Assembly: GCF_000026185.1 (NCBI RefSeq)
Contig: NC_010694.1
Coordinates: forward strand, 248,001-312,000
Direction of reading: 5' to 3'
Length of the DNA stretch: 64,000 nucleotides
Source: Erwinia tasmaniensis Et1/99
Lineage (GTDB): Bacteria > Pseudomonadota > Gammaproteobacteria > Enterobacterales > Enterobacteriaceae
Shown here: positions 29,552 through 41,082 of the stretch, in pieces
How the letters are laid out: each line of letters begins with the position of its first letter
Position numbering within the stretch: position 1 is the stretch's first letter
Position numbers and translations under genes: made by a program
The notes under the pieces: generated by a model
The model's input: the letters and a program-made list of their open reading frames with translations, nothing else
Told to the model about the DNA's origin: nothing
Database searches by the model: none

Positions 29552-30392
29552 ATGCTTCAGGCGTTACGCCATACTGTCTGAACCAGGCCAGCATGCGTTG
29601 CCAGCCGTCTTGGGCGGCTTCGGCATCATAGCCTGGTCTGTAGTCCGCGTTAAAAGCGTGCCCGGCATCGGGATAAACAACAATTTCGGCGTTGGCATTG
29701 GCGGCACGCAGCGCATGACGCATGGTTTCAATGCTGTCGAGAGGAATACTGTCATCCTTACCGCCATAAAGTCCTAAAACAGGCGCATTCAGATCCACCG
29801 CAATATCCACCGGGTGCTTCTGCTGCTTCATTGTCTTTTCTCCCACCAGCTTGCCATACCAGGCGACGGCCACCTTCAGCTGCGGATTGTGCGCGGCATA
29901 AAGCCAGGCAATACGTCCACCCCAGCAAAAACCGGTCATGGCTAAACGTCGCATATCACCGCCGTGACGTGATGCCCAGTTCGCCACATGGTCAAGATCG
30001 GCCAGCACCTGACTGTCAGGCACCTTGCTGACCAGTTCTTCAAGCAATGTGGGAATATCGCGGTAATCAGCCGGGTCACCCTGACGAAAATAAAGTTCAG
30101 GGGCCACCGCCAGATAGCCTTCCAGCGCCAGTCGGCGGCAGATATCGCGGATATGTTCGTGAACGCCAAAAATCTCCTGCACCACCAATACCACCGGCAA
30201 GGGGCCTTGCGCATGGCGTGGTTTAGCGTGGAACGCGGGCATATTCTCGCCCTGAGTTGGGATGGATGTCTCACCACTGAGAATGTCGGCGCTTTGGGTC
30301 GTTATCATGGTGGCAGCGGCAGGCAAGGCCGCTGGTGCAAAGCCGTTGTTGCTCGATTCTTGCGTCATGTTATCTTCGGGTTTCATGGTCAT
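29550..30392 (-). CDS. ysgA: Dienelactone hydrolase-family protein YsgA
   Basis: A 280-residue alpha/beta hydrolase of the dienelactone hydrolase family. The Cys nucleophile sits in GFCWGG, with Asp in GGKDDSIP and His in DAGHAFN. Physiological substrate is unknown. The ysgA-udp neighbourhood is the same as in E. coli. The start at 30392 is likely; an ATG eight codons in (MTQESSN) is an alternative. Confidence 0.9.
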   Translation of the reverse strand: MTMKPEDNMTQESSNNGFAPAALPAAATMITTQSADILSGETSIPTQGENMPAFHAKPRHAQGPLPVVLVVQEIFGVHEHIRDICRRLALEGYLAVAPELYFRQGDPADYRDIPTLLEELVSKVPDSQVLADLDHVANWASRHGGDMRRLAMTGFCWGGRIAWLYAAHNPQLKVAVAWYGKLVGEKTMKQQKHPVDIAVDLNAPVLGLYGGKDDSIPLDSIETMRHALRAANANAEIVVYPDAGHAFNADYRPGYDAEAAQDGWQRMLAWFRQYGVTPEA

Positions 30393-30536
30393 CTCCGTGC
30401 AGGCGCTACGTGCTGTCAGCTAACTATAGTCGGGAATGTGATGGGATTAGCGATCGAATCAGGGTAACTCCTTATCATCAGATAAAGCCGAACCACAGTA
30501 CCAAACGTGGGAAAATGACCATGGGTGATGGTTAAA

Positions 30537-30552
30537 TGTGACATTTATCGCA
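30537..30552 (+). promoter_or_regulatory. Upstream CRP site of udp
   Basis: TGTGA-CATTTA-TCGCA, 9 of 10 half-site bases. Its centre is 52 bp from the second site at 30589-30604. Confidence 0.65.
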
Positions 30553-30588
30553 TTTTTATGTATTTACGATGTGGTTTTCATTTTGATA

Positions 30589-30604
30589 AATGATGTCTAT
30601 CACA
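30589..30604 (+). promoter_or_regulatory. Downstream CRP site of udp
   Basis: AATGA-TGTCTA-TCACA, 8 of 10 half-site bases. Two CRP sites about 52-53 bp apart are the hallmark of promoters where CytR binds between CRP dimers. With TACATT at 30626-30631 as -10 box, this site would centre near -41.5. Confidence 0.6.
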
Positions 30605-30674
30605 TAAATTTTGCCGCGATTTACCTACATTGGCATTTTCTATACCCCCCTATGTTTCGTATCAGGAGTTTTTA

Positions 30675-31439
30675 ATGGCACAGTCTGACGTCTTCCATCT
30701 TGGCCTTACCCATGCCGATCTTCAGGGCGCTACGCTGGCCATTGTGCCCGGCGACCCGGAGCGGGTGAAAAAAATAGCGGCCCTGATGGATAACCCTGTT
30801 CATCTGGCTTCGCACCGCGAATTTACCACCTGGCGCGCCGAGCTTGGCGGCAAGGCGGTTATTGTGTGTTCAACCGGGATCGGCGGGCCTTCTACCTCCA
30901 TCGCGGTGGAAGAGCTGGCACAGCTTGGCGTACGCACTTTTCTGCGCGTTGGCACGACCGGCGCTATCCAACCTGACATCAACGTGGGCGATGTGCTCGT
31001 TACCACGGGTTCAGTCAGACTGGATGGGGCCAGCCTGCACTTTGCACCGCTGGAGTTTCCGGCGGTGGCGGACTTTACCTGTACCACCGCGTTAGTGGAT
31101 GCGGCAAAGGCACAGGGGGCAAAAACGCATATCGGCATTACGGCGTCCTCCGACACCTTCTATCCTGGCCAGGAGCGTTATGACACCTTCTCTGGTCGAG
31201 TGGTGAGCCGCTTCCAACATTCAATGAAAGAGTGGCAGCAGATGGGCGTGCTGAACTATGAAATGGAATCGGCAACGTTGCTCACCATGTGCGCCAGTCA
31301 GGGACTGCGCGCCGGAATGGTCGCCGGGGTGATTGTCAACCGAACCCAGCAAGAAATCCCGGATGCGGAAACCATGAAAAGAACCGAGAGTGACGCGGTG
31401 AAAATCGTGGTTGAAGCGGCGCGTCTTCTGCTTAAGTAA
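30675..31439 (+). CDS. udp: Uridine phosphorylase
   Basis: A 254-residue nucleoside phosphorylase splitting uridine to uracil and ribose-1-phosphate. Conserved blocks include [28 protein letters not shown] and NYEMESATL. The start at 30675 follows AGGAGTTTTTA and matches E. coli; the frame is open from 30630 without a ribosome site. Confidence 0.97.
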   Translation: MAQSDVFHLGLTHADLQGATLAIVPGDPERVKKIAALMDNPVHLASHREFTTWRAELGGKAVIVCSTGIGGPSTSIAVEELAQLGVRTFLRVGTTGAIQPDINVGDVLVTTGSVRLDGASLHFAPLEFPAVADFTCTTALVDAAKAQGAKTHIGITASSDTFYPGQERYDTFSGRVVSRFQHSMKEWQQMGVLNYEMESATLLTMCASQGLRAGMVAGVIVNRTQQEIPDAETMKRTESDAVKIVVEAARLLLK

Positions 31440-31447
31440 TCCCTGAT

Positions 31448-31473
31448 GCGGGCCACGCCGGTTTGTGGCCTGC
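31448..31473 (+). terminator. Hairpin after udp
   Basis: GCGGGCCAC and GTGGCCTGC arms with one G-U pair; no T tract, so terminator function is uncertain. Confidence 0.35.
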
Positions 31474-31612
31474 AAATATCGCTTCCTTGCAATATATCCT
31501 GGAGCCGCCTCGCTTTTTGACTTTGACGGCGCGCGCTCTGCTGCATTTTGTCTGGACATTTATACAGTGTGCCTCTATTTTTCCCCAGTCAGGGCTTAGC
31601 AGGAGAAAGAGG

Positions 31613-33148
31613 GTGGACGTCACAATTATGTACGGAGCAGGCTTTGCTCTGATCGGAATCCTGGCAGGCTGGCTGTTTGCCTCGCTGCGCGGCCAGCAGC
31701 AGCTGGCGAAGGGCGAAACTGAACGGCTACTGCTGCTCCAGTCGGCTGACCAGATGCAGGATGAACGCCAGCGCTTGCAGCAGCAGCTGGACGGCCATCT
31801 GCTGCGGCAAACGCAGAGTGAACAGGAGCAGCGCCAGCTGTATGGTTCTCTGGCGGCCGCCGAGGAGAAACTTCACCACCTTGAGCACTGGCGCAGTGAA
31901 ACCGAACGGCTGGCGCGAGAACTGCGCGCGCAGCTGGAGATTAACAGCGCCCAGGAAGCGGAGCTGCGCGAAGTCACCATTCGGCTGGAAGAGACCCGTA
32001 TCGCCGCTGAAGAGAAACAGCGGCTTCTGGTCAACAGCGAACAGCGCCTTAATGCCCAGTTTGAAAATCTGGCGAACCGCATTTTTGAAAATAGCGGACG
32101 CCGGGTTGATGAACAAAATCGTCAGAGTTTGCATGGTTTAATCACCCCCCTGCGTGAACAGCTTGAGGGCTTTCGCCGACAGGTGCAGGAAGGGTTCGGC
32201 CAGGAAGCGCGCGAACGCCATACGCTTGCCCACGAAATTCGCAACCTGCAACAGCTGAATGCCCAGATGGCTCAGGAAGCGGTTAACCTGACAAAGGCGC
32301 TGAAAGGGGATAACAAAACCCAGGGCAACTGGGGGGAAGTGGTTCTCAGTCGGGTTCTGGAAGCATCCGGCCTGCGCGAAGGGCACGAATACGAAACCCA
32401 GGTCAACATTCAGCTGGAGCAGGCTGGGCGCATGCAGCCCGACGTCATCGTCCGTTTACCGCAGGGCAAGGATGTGGTTATCGATGCGAAGATGACGTTG
32501 GTCGCCTATGAGCGCTACTTCAACGGCGAGGATGAAGCACGGCGTGAGGCGGCGGTCAGCGAGCACATCGCCGCTATTCGTGGACACCTGCGGCAACTAA
32601 GCCGAAAAGATTATCAACAATTACCGGGTTTACGCTCGCTGGATTATGTGTTGATGTTTATTCCGGTGGAGCCGGCCTTCCTGCTGGCTATCGACCGGCA
32701 GCCGGAGCTGATTAACGAAGCGCTGAACCAAAATATCATGCTGGTCAGTCCGACCACGCTGCTGGTGGCGCTGCGCACCATCAGCAATCTGTGGCGTTAT
32801 GAGCATCAGAGCCGCCATGCACAGCGCATTGCCGAGCGCGCTACCCGCCTGTACGACAAAATGCGTCTTTTTGTCGATGATATGAGCGGTATCGGGCAAA
32901 GCCTTGATAAGGCACAGGACAGCTATCGCCAGGCAATGAAAAAACTGTCGGAAGGACGGGGTAATCTCATTGCCCAGACCGAAGGTTTTCGCCAAATGGG
33001 CGTTGAGATAAAACGGCCGATTAATCCGCGCCTGGTGGAACAGGCGCTGCCGGAGGAGGCTGAAGAGGGGCATGACGACCTGTGCGAACATGGGTCTGAG
33101 AACGGCGATTTTTCTCACCAGAGAATGCCTCACGGCGTCAATGAATAA
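31613..33148 (+). CDS. rmuC: RmuC family protein
   Basis: A 511-residue protein with an N-terminal membrane anchor (residues 7-25), a long coiled coil (about 30-190) and a C-terminal nuclease-like RmuC domain containing VLEASGLREG and DVVIDAKMTLVAYERY. In E. coli it limits recombination at inverted repeats. The GTG at 31613, after AGGAG, is chosen; the frame is open back to 31463 but the extra residues lack family likeness. Confidence 0.92.
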   Translation: MDVTIMYGAGFALIGILAGWLFASLRGQQQLAKGETERLLLLQSADQMQDERQRLQQQLDGHLLRQTQSEQEQRQLYGSLAAAEEKLHHLEHWRSETERLARELRAQLEINSAQEAELREVTIRLEETRIAAEEKQRLLVNSEQRLNAQFENLANRIFENSGRRVDEQNRQSLHGLITPLREQLEGFRRQVQEGFGQEARERHTLAHEIRNLQQLNAQMAQEAVNLTKALKGDNKTQGNWGEVVLSRVLEASGLREGHEYETQVNIQLEQAGRMQPDVIVRLPQGKDVVIDAKMTLVAYERYFNGEDEARREAAVSEHIAAIRGHLRQLSRKDYQQLPGLRSLDYVLMFIPVEPAFLLAIDRQPELINEALNQNIMLVSPTTLLVALRTISNLWRYEHQSRHAQRIAERATRLYDKMRLFVDDMSGIGQSLDKAQDSYRQAMKKLSEGRGNLIAQTEGFRQMGVEIKRPINPRLVEQALPEEAEEGHDDLCEHGSENGDFSHQRMPHGVNE

Positions 33149-33224
33149 GCGCAGGGTCAGTGTTTGCATTGTCTGACTCTGATACACTTGACCAATATAT
33201 TTGATTGTAGAGCAGGCAAAACAA

Positions 33225-33980
33225 ATGGCAGATGAATCAAAGGATACCACCCACTTCGGCTATCGTACCGTTGCGAAAGATGAAAAAGCCGACATGGTTG
33301 CTGATGTTTTCCATTCAGTTGCGGCCAAATATGACCTGATGAACGACCTGATGTCATTCGGTATTCACCGCGTCTGGAAGCGTTTCACCATCGACTGCAG
33401 CGGCGTGCGTCGCGGGCAACGAGTTCTTGACCTGGCGGGCGGTACTGGCGACCTCACGGCGAAGTTCTCACGTCTGGTGGGAGAAACCGGTGAGGTGGTA
33501 CTGGCGGACATCAATAGCTCAATGTTAAAAGTGGGCCGTGAAAAGCTGCGTAACAAAGGGATTATTGGCAACGTCAATTACGTGCAGGCGAATGCCGAAG
33601 CTCTGCCATTCCCAGACAACTATTTCGACTGCATCACCATCGCTTTTGGCCTGCGTAACGTTACCGAGAAAGAGAACGCGCTGGCGTCAATGTTCCGGGT
33701 GCTTAAACCGGGTGGGCGTCTGCTGGTGCTGGAGTTTTCTAAACCGCAGTTTGAGCCATTAAGCAAAGCTTACGATGCCTACTCATTCCATATCCTGCCG
33801 CGCATTGGTGAAGTTGTGGCTAAAGACGCCGGCAGCTATCGCTACCTGGCCGAATCCATCCGTATGCATCCCGATCAGGAAACTCTGAAGCAAATGATGG
33901 CGGATGTTGGCTTTGAAAACACCACGTACCACAACCTGACGGGCGGCATTGTTGCCTTGCACCGCGGATTTAAGTTTTAA
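33225..33980 (+). CDS. ubiE: UbiE C-methyltransferase of ubiquinone/menaquinone synthesis
   Basis: A 251-residue SAM-dependent methyltransferase with motif [16 protein letters not shown] and the NMSMLK-type NSSMLKVGR segment. It methylates demethylmenaquinone and the ubiquinone precursor. First gene of ubiE-ubiJ-ubiB-tatABC. Start at 33225 gives the E. coli length exactly. Confidence 0.97.
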   Translation: MADESKDTTHFGYRTVAKDEKADMVADVFHSVAAKYDLMNDLMSFGIHRVWKRFTIDCSGVRRGQRVLDLAGGTGDLTAKFSRLVGETGEVVLADINSSMLKVGREKLRNKGIIGNVNYVQANAEALPFPDNYFDCITIAFGLRNVTEKENALASMFRVLKPGGRLLVLEFSKPQFEPLSKAYDAYSFHILPRIGEVVAKDAGSYRYLAESIRMHPDQETLKQMMADVGFENTTYHNLTGGIVALHRGFKF

Positions 33981-33992
33981 ACAGGGATACGC

Positions 33993-34598
33993 ATGACATT
34001 AATGCCGCTGTTAACTGCGAGTCTGGAAACCGCGCTAAACCAGATTTTATATCGCGACCGTGGGCTGAAGTCGGCCCGTCAGCGTCTTAACGGTCGCAGC
34101 CTGGCGATTGTCCTGGCCGAGCTGAAGCAGCCGATAACCTTTATCTTCAGTGAACAGCAGGTTGATGTGATTGGCCACTGGGATGATATCCCGGACTGTA
34201 CGGTGAAGACCCGTGTCGCCACGTTGTCAAAATTGCGCGATCGACAGCAGCTGACCGCGCTTATCCGCAGCGGCGAACTTGAGGTAGAGGGTGACCTCCA
34301 GGTCGTGCAGCAATTTTCAGCTCTGTTGGATTTGGCTGAAATGGACCCGGCTGAATACCTCTCACCCTGGATCGGCGATATTGCCGCCCAGGGGGTCACG
34401 CAATTCGTCCGCCGTGGTTTGAGTACTGTGCGTAACAACGTGCAACGTAAACAGGGTGACCTGGCGCAGACGCTCACCGAAGAGTGGCGTCTGGCCCCTG
34501 GGCCGCTTGAACTTGCGTGGTTTGCAGAAGAAGTTGATGCGCTAACGCATTCGCTGAATTCTCTTGATGCCCGTATTCATCATCAGGAGGAAAAATGA
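33993..34598 (+). CDS. ubiJ: Ubiquinone biosynthesis accessory factor UbiJ
   Basis: A 201-residue protein with an N-terminal SCP2 lipid-binding domain (about residues 15-115) and a C-terminal helical part. It supports the soluble Ubi complex with UbiK. The stop overlaps the ubiB start by 4 bases. Confidence 0.94.
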   Translation: MTLMPLLTASLETALNQILYRDRGLKSARQRLNGRSLAIVLAELKQPITFIFSEQQVDVIGHWDDIPDCTVKTRVATLSKLRDRQQLTALIRSGELEVEGDLQVVQQFSALLDLAEMDPAEYLSPWIGDIAAQGVTQFVRRGLSTVRNNVQRKQGDLAQTLTEEWRLAPGPLELAWFAEEVDALTHSLNSLDARIHHQEEK

Positions 34599-36232
34599 TC
34601 TTCGGTGAACTGCGACGTCTTTATCTGATTATCCGCGTTTTTCTCAGTTACGGCCTTGACGAGCTGATCCCTAAAACGCGTCTTGCTTTGCCACTGCGGC
34701 TCTGGCGTAAGTGCCTGTTCTGGATGCCAAACTGCCATAAAGACGAGCCTCTGGGCGCGCGTTTACGCCTGGCGTTGGAGCAGCTGGGGCCGGTATGGAT
34801 CAAGTTTGGCCAGATGATGTCCACCCGCCGTGACCTGTTCCCCCCTCATATTGCCGATCAGCTGGCAATGTTGCAGGACAAGGTGGCTCCTTTCGACGGC
34901 GCACAGGCGAAAAAGCTGATTGAGCATTCGTTGGGCGCACCGGTCGAAAGCCAGTTTGACGACTTCGATATTGTTCCTTTAGCCTCAGCCTCAATCGCAC
35001 AGGTGCATACGGCAACGTTGAAAGAGAACGGCCGTGAAGTAGTAATAAAAGTGATTCGGCCCGATATCCTGCCGGTGATCAAAGCGGACATGAAGCTGAT
35101 TTACCGACTGGCGCGCTGGGTTCCGCGCTTGCTGCCTGATGGTCGTCGTCTGCGACCGCAGGAAGTGGTTGCTGACTATGAAAAGACGCTGCTTGATGAG
35201 CTAAATCTGTTGCGTGAAGCCGCCAATGCTATTCAGCTACGGCGTAACTTTGCCGATGGCCAGATGCTGTATGTTCCGGAAATTTACTCGGACTACTGTA
35301 GCGAGAACATGCTGGTGATGGAGCGTATTTACGGTATTCCGATCTCCGACGTGGCCACGCTGGAACAGCACGGTGTTAACATGAAGCTGCTGGCCGAACG
35401 TGGCGTTCAGGTGTTCTTTACCCAGGTCTTCCGCGACAGCTTCTTCCATGCGGACATGCACCCAGGCAATATCTTTGTCAGCTACGAACATCCTGAAGAT
35501 CCGCAGTACATCGGCATTGACTGCGGTATTGTCGGTTCTTTAAACAAGGAGGATAAACGCTATCTGGCAGAAAATTTTATCGCCTTCTTTAATCGTGACT
35601 ACCGCAAGGTTGCGGAGCTGCACGTCGATTCCGGCTGGGTTCCGGCAGATACTAATGTGGAAGATTTCGAGTTTGCTATCCGCACCGTATGTGAGCCGAT
35701 TTTTGAAAAGCCTCTGGCAGAAATATCCTTCGGCCACGTGCTGCTGAACCTGTTTAATACCGCGCGTCGTTTCAATATGGAAGTCCAACCGCAGCTTGTC
35801 CTGCTGCAGAAGACGCTGCTGTATGTGGAAGGGGTGGGTCGCCAGCTCTATCCGCAGCTGGATTTGTGGAAAACCGCTAAGCCGTTCCTTGAAAACTGGA
35901 TCAAAGACCAGATAGGCATTCCAGCTATCGTGCGTGCGCTAAAAGAGAAAGCGCCGTATTGGGCGGAGAAACTGCCGGAGTTACCGGAGCTGTTCTATGA
36001 TAGCCTGCGTCAGCATAAGCATTTGCAGCATAGCGTTGACCGACTGACTACCGACTTAAGAGGTGAGCGTGTCAGGCAACATCAGTCGCATTATCTGTTT
36101 GGTGTCGGTGCCACTCTGCTGCTGAGCGGCACCGCGGTCGTGCTGTCGCGTCCGGAATGGGATGGGCTCGCTGCCGGGCTGATAGCCGCAGGCGTTGTTG
36201 CCTGGCTGGTGGGCTGGCGCAAGACAAGCTGA
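34595..36232 (+). CDS. ubiB: Ubiquinone biosynthesis kinase-like protein UbiB
   Basis: A 545-residue ABC1/ADCK atypical kinase-like ATPase. The family KxGQ motif is in [10 protein letters not shown] near residue 70, the Ala-rich loop in [11 protein letters not shown], and the metal-binding segment in HADMHPGN and GIDCGI. Two C-terminal transmembrane helices (about 500-543) anchor it to the inner membrane. Confidence 0.97.
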   Translation: MIFGELRRLYLIIRVFLSYGLDELIPKTRLALPLRLWRKCLFWMPNCHKDEPLGARLRLALEQLGPVWIKFGQMMSTRRDLFPPHIADQLAMLQDKVAPFDGAQAKKLIEHSLGAPVESQFDDFDIVPLASASIAQVHTATLKENGREVVIKVIRPDILPVIKADMKLIYRLARWVPRLLPDGRRLRPQEVVADYEKTLLDELNLLREAANAIQLRRNFADGQMLYVPEIYSDYCSENMLVMERIYGIPISDVATLEQHGVNMKLLAERGVQVFFTQVFRDSFFHADMHPGNIFVSYEHPEDPQYIGIDCGIVGSLNKEDKRYLAENFIAFFNRDYRKVAELHVDSGWVPADTNVEDFEFAIRTVCEPIFEKPLAEISFGHVLLNLFNTARRFNMEVQPQLVLLQKTLLYVEGVGRQLYPQLDLWKTAKPFLENWIKDQIGIPAIVRALKEKAPYWAEKLPELPELFYDSLRQHKHLQHSVDRLTTDLRGERVRQHQSHYLFGVGATLLLSGTAVVLSRPEWDGLAAGLIAAGVVAWLVGWRKTS

Positions 36233-36351
36233 CTGTCATGAAAGGTAAATAGGCAGCTTATTGCGCGCGTAGAAGACTTTGCGCATCGTCAGTAAGACAT
36301 AAGCTGTTATATACTGAAAACTCGCATCAATTATTGATATCAGAGGTAATA

Positions 36352-36603
36352 ATGGGTGGCATTACACTTCCGCATTTATTGATTATAGCCGTACTGGTGG
36401 TACTGCTGTTTGGTACTAAAAAACTGCGTTCGCTGGGTTCCGACCTCGGTTCTTCTATCAAGGGCTTCAAAAAAGCCATGAGCGATGAAGACGATAAGGA
36501 AAAAGAGAAAGCAAATGCCGACGATGCTGATTTTAACGCCAAACTGGCCGATAAACAGCATGCTGAAGTGAAGAAAGAAGACGTCAAGAACGACAAGGTA
36601 TAA
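36352..36603 (+). CDS. tatA: Twin-arginine translocase subunit TatA
   Basis: An 83-residue protein with one N-terminal transmembrane helix, the FGTKKL hinge, an amphipathic helix ([15 protein letters not shown]) and a charged tail. TatA assembles the pore of the folded-protein export system. The ATG at 36352 (MGGITLPH) follows AGAGGT; upstream ATGs at 36334 lack support. Confidence 0.97.
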   Translation: MGGITLPHLLIIAVLVVLLFGTKKLRSLGSDLGSSIKGFKKAMSDEDDKEKEKANADDADFNAKLADKQHAEVKKEDVKNDKV

Positions 36604-36606
36604 ACC

Positions 36607-37158
36607 GTGTTCGACATAGGCTTTAGTGAACTGGTACTGGTTTTCGTTATTGGTCTGGTCGTTCTCGGCCCGCAGCGGTTACCGGTCGCGGTCAGGACGG
36701 TGATGGGCTGGATCCGAGCGCTGCGTTCGCTGGCAACCAGCGTACAAAACGAGCTTGCCCAAGAGTTGAAGCTTCAGGAACTGCAGGATGGCCTGAAGAA
36801 AATTGAGCAGGCCAGCAAAGACAACCTGTCTCCTGAGCTCAAGGCCTCGGTTGAAGAACTGAAGCAAACTGCTAATTCGATGAAGCGCTCGTATCTGGGT
36901 GAAAACGAAAAAGCAGATGACGAAGCTCATACCATTCACAATCCGCTGCAGAAACGCCCACAGGAAGCCCATGATGGCGTCACTCCCGCGCAGGCGGAGC
37001 ATCAGGCTGATGCTCCGGCGCAGGCACCTGTTACGGTGACCCAGAAGGCTTCATCGGGATCACAGGCTGAATCACAGGCTGATAGTAAACAAGAGCCGCC
37101 AGCATCCGTTGCTCCGCGTGCACCCGTGACCTCTACTCCACCGAGCGATGAGCGTTAA
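36607..37158 (+). CDS. tatB: Twin-arginine translocase subunit TatB
   Basis: A 183-residue protein starting with GTG. It has an N-terminal helix, the [12 protein letters not shown] hinge, a long amphipathic helix and a Pro/Ala/Gln-rich disordered tail. With TatC it forms the receptor for twin-arginine signal peptides. Three bp after tatA, two bp before tatC. Confidence 0.97.
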   Translation: MFDIGFSELVLVFVIGLVVLGPQRLPVAVRTVMGWIRALRSLATSVQNELAQELKLQELQDGLKKIEQASKDNLSPELKASVEELKQTANSMKRSYLGENEKADDEAHTIHNPLQKRPQEAHDGVTPAQAEHQADAPAQAPVTVTQKASSGSQAESQADSKQEPPASVAPRAPVTSTPPSDER

Positions 37159-37160
37159 AC

Positions 37161-37916
37161 ATGGCCGTTGAAGATACCCAACCGCTTATCAGTCATCTGA
37201 TTGAGCTACGCAAGCGCCTGTTGAACTGCATTATTGCCGTTCTGGCCATTTTTCTGTGCCTGGCGTATTTTTCGAACGACATCTACCAACTGGTCTCTGC
37301 TCCGCTGATTAAGCAGATGCCTGCCGGGGCCAGCATGATTGCCACCGATGTGGCATCACCGTTCTTTACGCCGATTAAACTCACCATCATCGTTTCGCTA
37401 TTCCTTGCCGTGCCGGTGATCCTTTATCAGGTTTGGGCCTTTGTGGCCCCGGCTCTCTATCGGCACGAGCGCAAGCTGGTCATGCCGCTGCTGTTTTCCA
37501 GTTCATTCCTATTCTATCTGGGGATGGCTTTCGCCTACTTTGTTGTCTTCCCGTTGGCGTTTGGCTTTTTTGCGAAAACCGCGCCGCAGGGCGTACAGAT
37601 TGCCACCGACATTAATAACTATCTCGATTTCGTGATGACGTTATTTATGGCGTTTGGCGTGTCGTTTGAAGTACCGATTGCTATCGTACTGCTGTGCTGG
37701 ACCGGTGTGACTACACCGGAAGATCTCAAGGTGAAGCGTCCCTACGTGTTGGTTGGGGCGTTTGTCGTCGGCATGCTGCTGACGCCACCGGATATATTCT
37801 CCCAGACGCTGTTGGCTATTCCGATGTACTGCCTGTTTGAAGTTGGCGTATTTGTCTCGCGTTTCTACGTAGGCAAAAATCGCCGTGATGAGGAACAGGA
37901 CGAAGGATTGGATTAA
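37161..37916 (+). CDS. tatC: Twin-arginine translocase subunit TatC
   Basis: A 251-residue inner-membrane protein with six transmembrane helices and the N-terminal [10 protein letters not shown] motif that contacts signal peptides. Core of the Tat receptor. Confidence 0.98.
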   Translation: MAVEDTQPLISHLIELRKRLLNCIIAVLAIFLCLAYFSNDIYQLVSAPLIKQMPAGASMIATDVASPFFTPIKLTIIVSLFLAVPVILYQVWAFVAPALYRHERKLVMPLLFSSSFLFYLGMAFAYFVVFPLAFGFFAKTAPQGVQIATDINNYLDFVMTLFMAFGVSFEVPIAIVLLCWTGVTTPEDLKVKRPYVLVGAFVVGMLLTPPDIFSQTLLAIPMYCLFEVGVFVSRFYVGKNRRDEEQDEGLD

Positions 37917-37957
37917 GGCAGGGCGAACGGCCGCTGGCAGTACATCTTGAATCTACT

Positions 37958-37977
37958 AACCGCCCGTCAGGGCGGTT
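37958..37977 (+). terminator. Hairpin between tatC and tatD
   Basis: AACCGCCC-GTCA-GGGCGGTT, a perfect 8-bp stem without a T tract, just before tatD. It may stabilise the tatABC message or reduce readthrough. Confidence 0.45.
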
Positions 37978-37994
37978 ACCGTTTGGAAGAGACT

Positions 37995-38774
37995 ATGTTT
38001 GATATTGGGGTAAACCTGACCAGCACCCAGTTTGCGAAAGATCGTGATAAGGTGATAAAACGTGCGCGTGAGGCGGGCGTCAGCGGCATGCTTATCACCG
38101 GCACTAATGCGCTAGAAAGTCAGCAGGCACTCAGTCTGGCGCGCCAGCATCCGGACTACTGCTGGTCAACGGCGGGAGTGCATCCTCATCATGCCAGCGA
38201 GTGGTCGGGAGAGACCGCAGCGACCCTGCGGCGGCTGGCGGAGAGTCCCCAAATGGTGGCCATCGGCGAGTGCGGCCTTGATTTTAACCGCAATTTTTCA
38301 GATCCAGAACAGCAGGCCTACGCCTTTAATGCTCAGCTGGCGCTGGCTGCGGAGCTGTCCCTGCCGGTATTCCTGCACTGCCGTGAAGCCCATGAGCGCT
38401 TTATCTCAATCCTCAAACCCTGGCTGCCCAAGCTTAAGGCGGCGGTATTGCACTGCTTTACCGGCACGCGCCCGGAGCTGGAGTCCTGTCTGGCAGAAGG
38501 CTTATTCATTGGTATTACAGGCTGGATATGTGATGAGCGGCGCGGACAAGAGCTGCGTGAATTGATGCCGTTGATCCCCGCAGACCGACTGCTGTTGGAA
38601 ACGGATGCCCCCTGGCTACTGCCGCGAGATATGCGTCCGCGGCCACCCTCAAGGCGCAATGAGCCCTGCTTCTTACCGCATATTGTGCAGCAGGTGGCGT
38701 TATTACGTGGGGATGATGCTGGTGAACTCGCGGCGCAAACGGCGTTAAATGCGCGCAGGCTGTTCAATCTTTAG
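37995..38774 (+). CDS. tatD: TatD-family 3'-5' exonuclease
   Basis: A 259-residue metal-dependent hydrolase of the TatD family with [28 protein letters not shown] and ETDAPWLLP motifs giving the metal site. E. coli TatD is a Mg-dependent exonuclease in oxidative damage repair and is not needed for Tat export. Start at 37995 ([10 protein letters not shown]) is the family start. Confidence 0.96.
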   Translation: MFDIGVNLTSTQFAKDRDKVIKRAREAGVSGMLITGTNALESQQALSLARQHPDYCWSTAGVHPHHASEWSGETAATLRRLAESPQMVAIGECGLDFNRNFSDPEQQAYAFNAQLALAAELSLPVFLHCREAHERFISILKPWLPKLKAAVLHCFTGTRPELESCLAEGLFIGITGWICDERRGQELRELMPLIPADRLLLETDAPWLLPRDMRPRPPSRRNEPCFLPHIVQQVALLRGDDAGELAAQTALNARRLFNL

Positions 38775-38781
38775 TGTGGTG

Positions 38782-38798
38782 AGGCACAGGATATGTGC
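38782..38798. terminator. Small hairpin between tatD and rfaH
   Basis: AGGCACA and TGTGCCT arms between convergent genes; few T follow on either side, so it is a weak candidate. Confidence 0.35.
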
Positions 38799-38804
38799 CT
38801 TTGA

Positions 38805-39305
38805 CTAAAGGGCTGGCTTACAGCATCTGAACTGTTGATTGGCGACACTGCGCACGACCTGCTTATTTAGCAGGTTTAGCAGTAGCATCGATCGTGCTTC
38901 CCCATCCGGTTCGGTGAATATCGCTTTCAGCCCCTCAAATGCCCCTTCAGTGATAATCACGGTATCGCCTACCTGCGGCAATTCAGCGTCGTCAATCGAC
39001 AGCGCGGGATGTGTTTGCAAAGCGTTGATGACATCCAGCGGTACCGTTGCGGGCTGATTGCCGAAACGCACAAAATGGCTTACGCCACGCGTTGCGCTGA
39101 TGGTAGTGGTATGGATCGATTCCGGGTCGAATTCAACAAACAGATAATTGGGGAACAGCGGTTCGCTGACCCGCGTAGGTTTACCACGCACCGTTTTCTC
39201 TATTGAAACCATTGGGCTTAAACAGTGCACTGCCTGGCGTCCAAGGTGTTCTTGCGCACGCAGCAGCTGGCCTCTTTTGCAGTAAAGTAAATACCAGGAT
39301 TCCAT
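38805..39305 (-). CDS. rfaH: Transcription antitermination factor RfaH
   Basis: A 166-residue NusG paralogue. The NGN domain starts [21 protein letters not shown], with [10 protein letters not shown] mid-protein, and the C-terminal domain contains the KOW-type ITEGAFEG. It is recruited at ops elements to long operons such as LPS core and capsule genes. The ATG at 39305 fits the E. coli start; five further upstream codons are open. Confidence 0.96.
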   Translation of the reverse strand: MESWYLLYCKRGQLLRAQEHLGRQAVHCLSPMVSIEKTVRGKPTRVSEPLFPNYLFVEFDPESIHTTTISATRGVSHFVRFGNQPATVPLDVINALQTHPALSIDDAELPQVGDTVIITEGAFEGLKAIFTEPDGEARSMLLLNLLNKQVVRSVANQQFRCCKPAL

Positions 39306-39553
39306 AACATCACTTCCCAATTATCATGCTCATAAGAATAGCAAAAGCGTTGTCATAGTTATAGCGAGATTGAAGGCAACAGGGGATCGCAAAGCGTGGT
39401 AGTTTGTGTTTGCCGGAACGCAAAATTTTTTCAAATTAGCGAAATGCTCATGCCTACACGGCCCTGGAGCGCCTAAACTTACCAACAAAATTAGCCTCTG
39501 TCGGTGGATCGGCACTATAATGGCTGACTCACTGGCCGTACTGATGGAAAGTC
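39306..39553. other. Divergent rfaH/ubiD spacer
   Basis: 248 bp without a gene, AT-rich near 39325-39370 and 39420-39440. It must hold the promoters of both genes. No operator is recognised. Confidence 0.4.
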
Positions 39554-41038
39554 ATGAAATACCACGACTTACGCGACTTCATTTCTCTGCTTGAACAGCG
39601 TGGGGAATTAAAACGTATTAAACAAGAGATCGATCCCGATCTGGAAATGACCGAAATTGCCGACCGTACGCTGCGTGCCGGTGGTCCGGCGCTGCTGTTT
39701 GAAAACCCGAAAGGTTACAGTATGCCGGTGCTTTGCAATCTGTTTGGCACCCCGGATCGCGTGGCGCTGGGGATGGGCCAGGAAGATGTAAAGGCACTGC
39801 GTGACGTGGGAAAACTGCTGGCCTTCTTAAAAGAGCCCGAGCCGCCGCGTGGCTTTCGCGACTTTTTTGATAAAATGCCGCAGTGGAAGCAGGTTTTAAA
39901 TATGCCGACGAAACGGCTGCGTAATGCCCCCTGCCAACAGCAGATCTGGCAGGGCGATGATGTCGATTTAACCCGTATCCCGGTGATGAAGTGTTGGCCG
40001 GGGGATGCTGCTCCGCTGGTAACCTGGGGACTGACCGTAACGCGAGGTCCGTCAAAAGAGCGGCAGAATTTGGGCATCTATCGTCAGCAGGTTATCGGTA
40101 AAAACAAACTGATTATGCGCTGGCTTTCCCACCGTGGCGGCGCGCTGGACTTCCAGGAGTGGTGCCAGCAGCATCCGGGGGAACGCTTCCCGGTTTCAGT
40201 GGCGCTCGGAGCCGATCCGGCGACCATCCTCGGTGCGGTAACGCCGGTGCCGGATACGCTGTCAGAATATGCCTTTGCCGGGCTGTTACGCGGCACGAAA
40301 ACCGAAGTGGTAAAGTGCGTCTCAAACGATCTTGAAGTGCCGGCCAGTGCGGAGATTGTGCTGGAAGGCTATATTGAGCCGGGTGAAGTGGCCCCGGAAG
40401 GCCCCTACGGTGATCATACCGGCTACTATAATGAAGTAGATGACTTCCCGGTATTTACCGTTACCCATATCACTCAGCGGCGTGATGCGATTTATCATTC
40501 GACCTATACCGGGCGTCCGCCGGATGAACCCGCCGTGCTTGGCGTAGCGTTGAATGAGGTCTTTGTACCCATTTTACAAAAACAGTTTCCGGAGATCGTC
40601 GACTTCTATCTGCCGCCGGAAGGATGCTCCTATCGCCTGGCGGTAGTGACGATTAAGAAGCAATATGCGGGTCACGCCAAACGCGTCATGATGGGCGTCT
40701 GGTCTTTCCTGCGACAGTTTATGTACACCAAATTTGTTATCGTTTGCGATGACGACGTCAATGCGCGTGACTGGAATGATGTCATCTGGGCCATTACTAC
40801 GCGTATGGATCCGGCTCGTGATACGGTTCTGGTAGAAAACACGCCGATTGACTATCTTGATTTTGCCTCGCCGGTTTCCGGTCTTGGGTCAAAAATGGGT
40901 ATGGATGCGACGAATAAATGGCCTGGTGAAACGCAACGTGAGTGGGGAACGCCTATCCGTAAGGATCCCGCCGTTGTTGCCCGCATTGATGCAATATGGG
41001 ATGAGTTAGGCATCTTGAGTGATACACCGGCGCGCTGA
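39554..41038 (+). CDS. ubiD: UbiD decarboxylase
   Basis: A 494-residue prenylated-FMN-dependent 4-hydroxy-3-polyprenylbenzoate decarboxylase of ubiquinone synthesis. Family blocks such as [14 protein letters not shown] (with the catalytic Glu region), the metal/phosphate-binding LGIYRQQ segment and [24 protein letters not shown] are present. fre follows 44 bp on. Confidence 0.97.
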   Translation: MKYHDLRDFISLLEQRGELKRIKQEIDPDLEMTEIADRTLRAGGPALLFENPKGYSMPVLCNLFGTPDRVALGMGQEDVKALRDVGKLLAFLKEPEPPRGFRDFFDKMPQWKQVLNMPTKRLRNAPCQQQIWQGDDVDLTRIPVMKCWPGDAAPLVTWGLTVTRGPSKERQNLGIYRQQVIGKNKLIMRWLSHRGGALDFQEWCQQHPGERFPVSVALGADPATILGAVTPVPDTLSEYAFAGLLRGTKTEVVKCVSNDLEVPASAEIVLEGYIEPGEVAPEGPYGDHTGYYNEVDDFPVFTVTHITQRRDAIYHSTYTGRPPDEPAVLGVALNEVFVPILQKQFPEIVDFYLPPEGCSYRLAVVTIKKQYAGHAKRVMMGVWSFLRQFMYTKFVIVCDDDVNARDWNDVIWAITTRMDPARDTVLVENTPIDYLDFASPVSGLGSKMGMDATNKWPGETQREWGTPIRKDPAVVARIDAIWDELGILSDTPAR

Positions 41039-41082
41039 CGCGCTGATGGTCAAATGATAATGACGACCCGACAGGGGAACGC

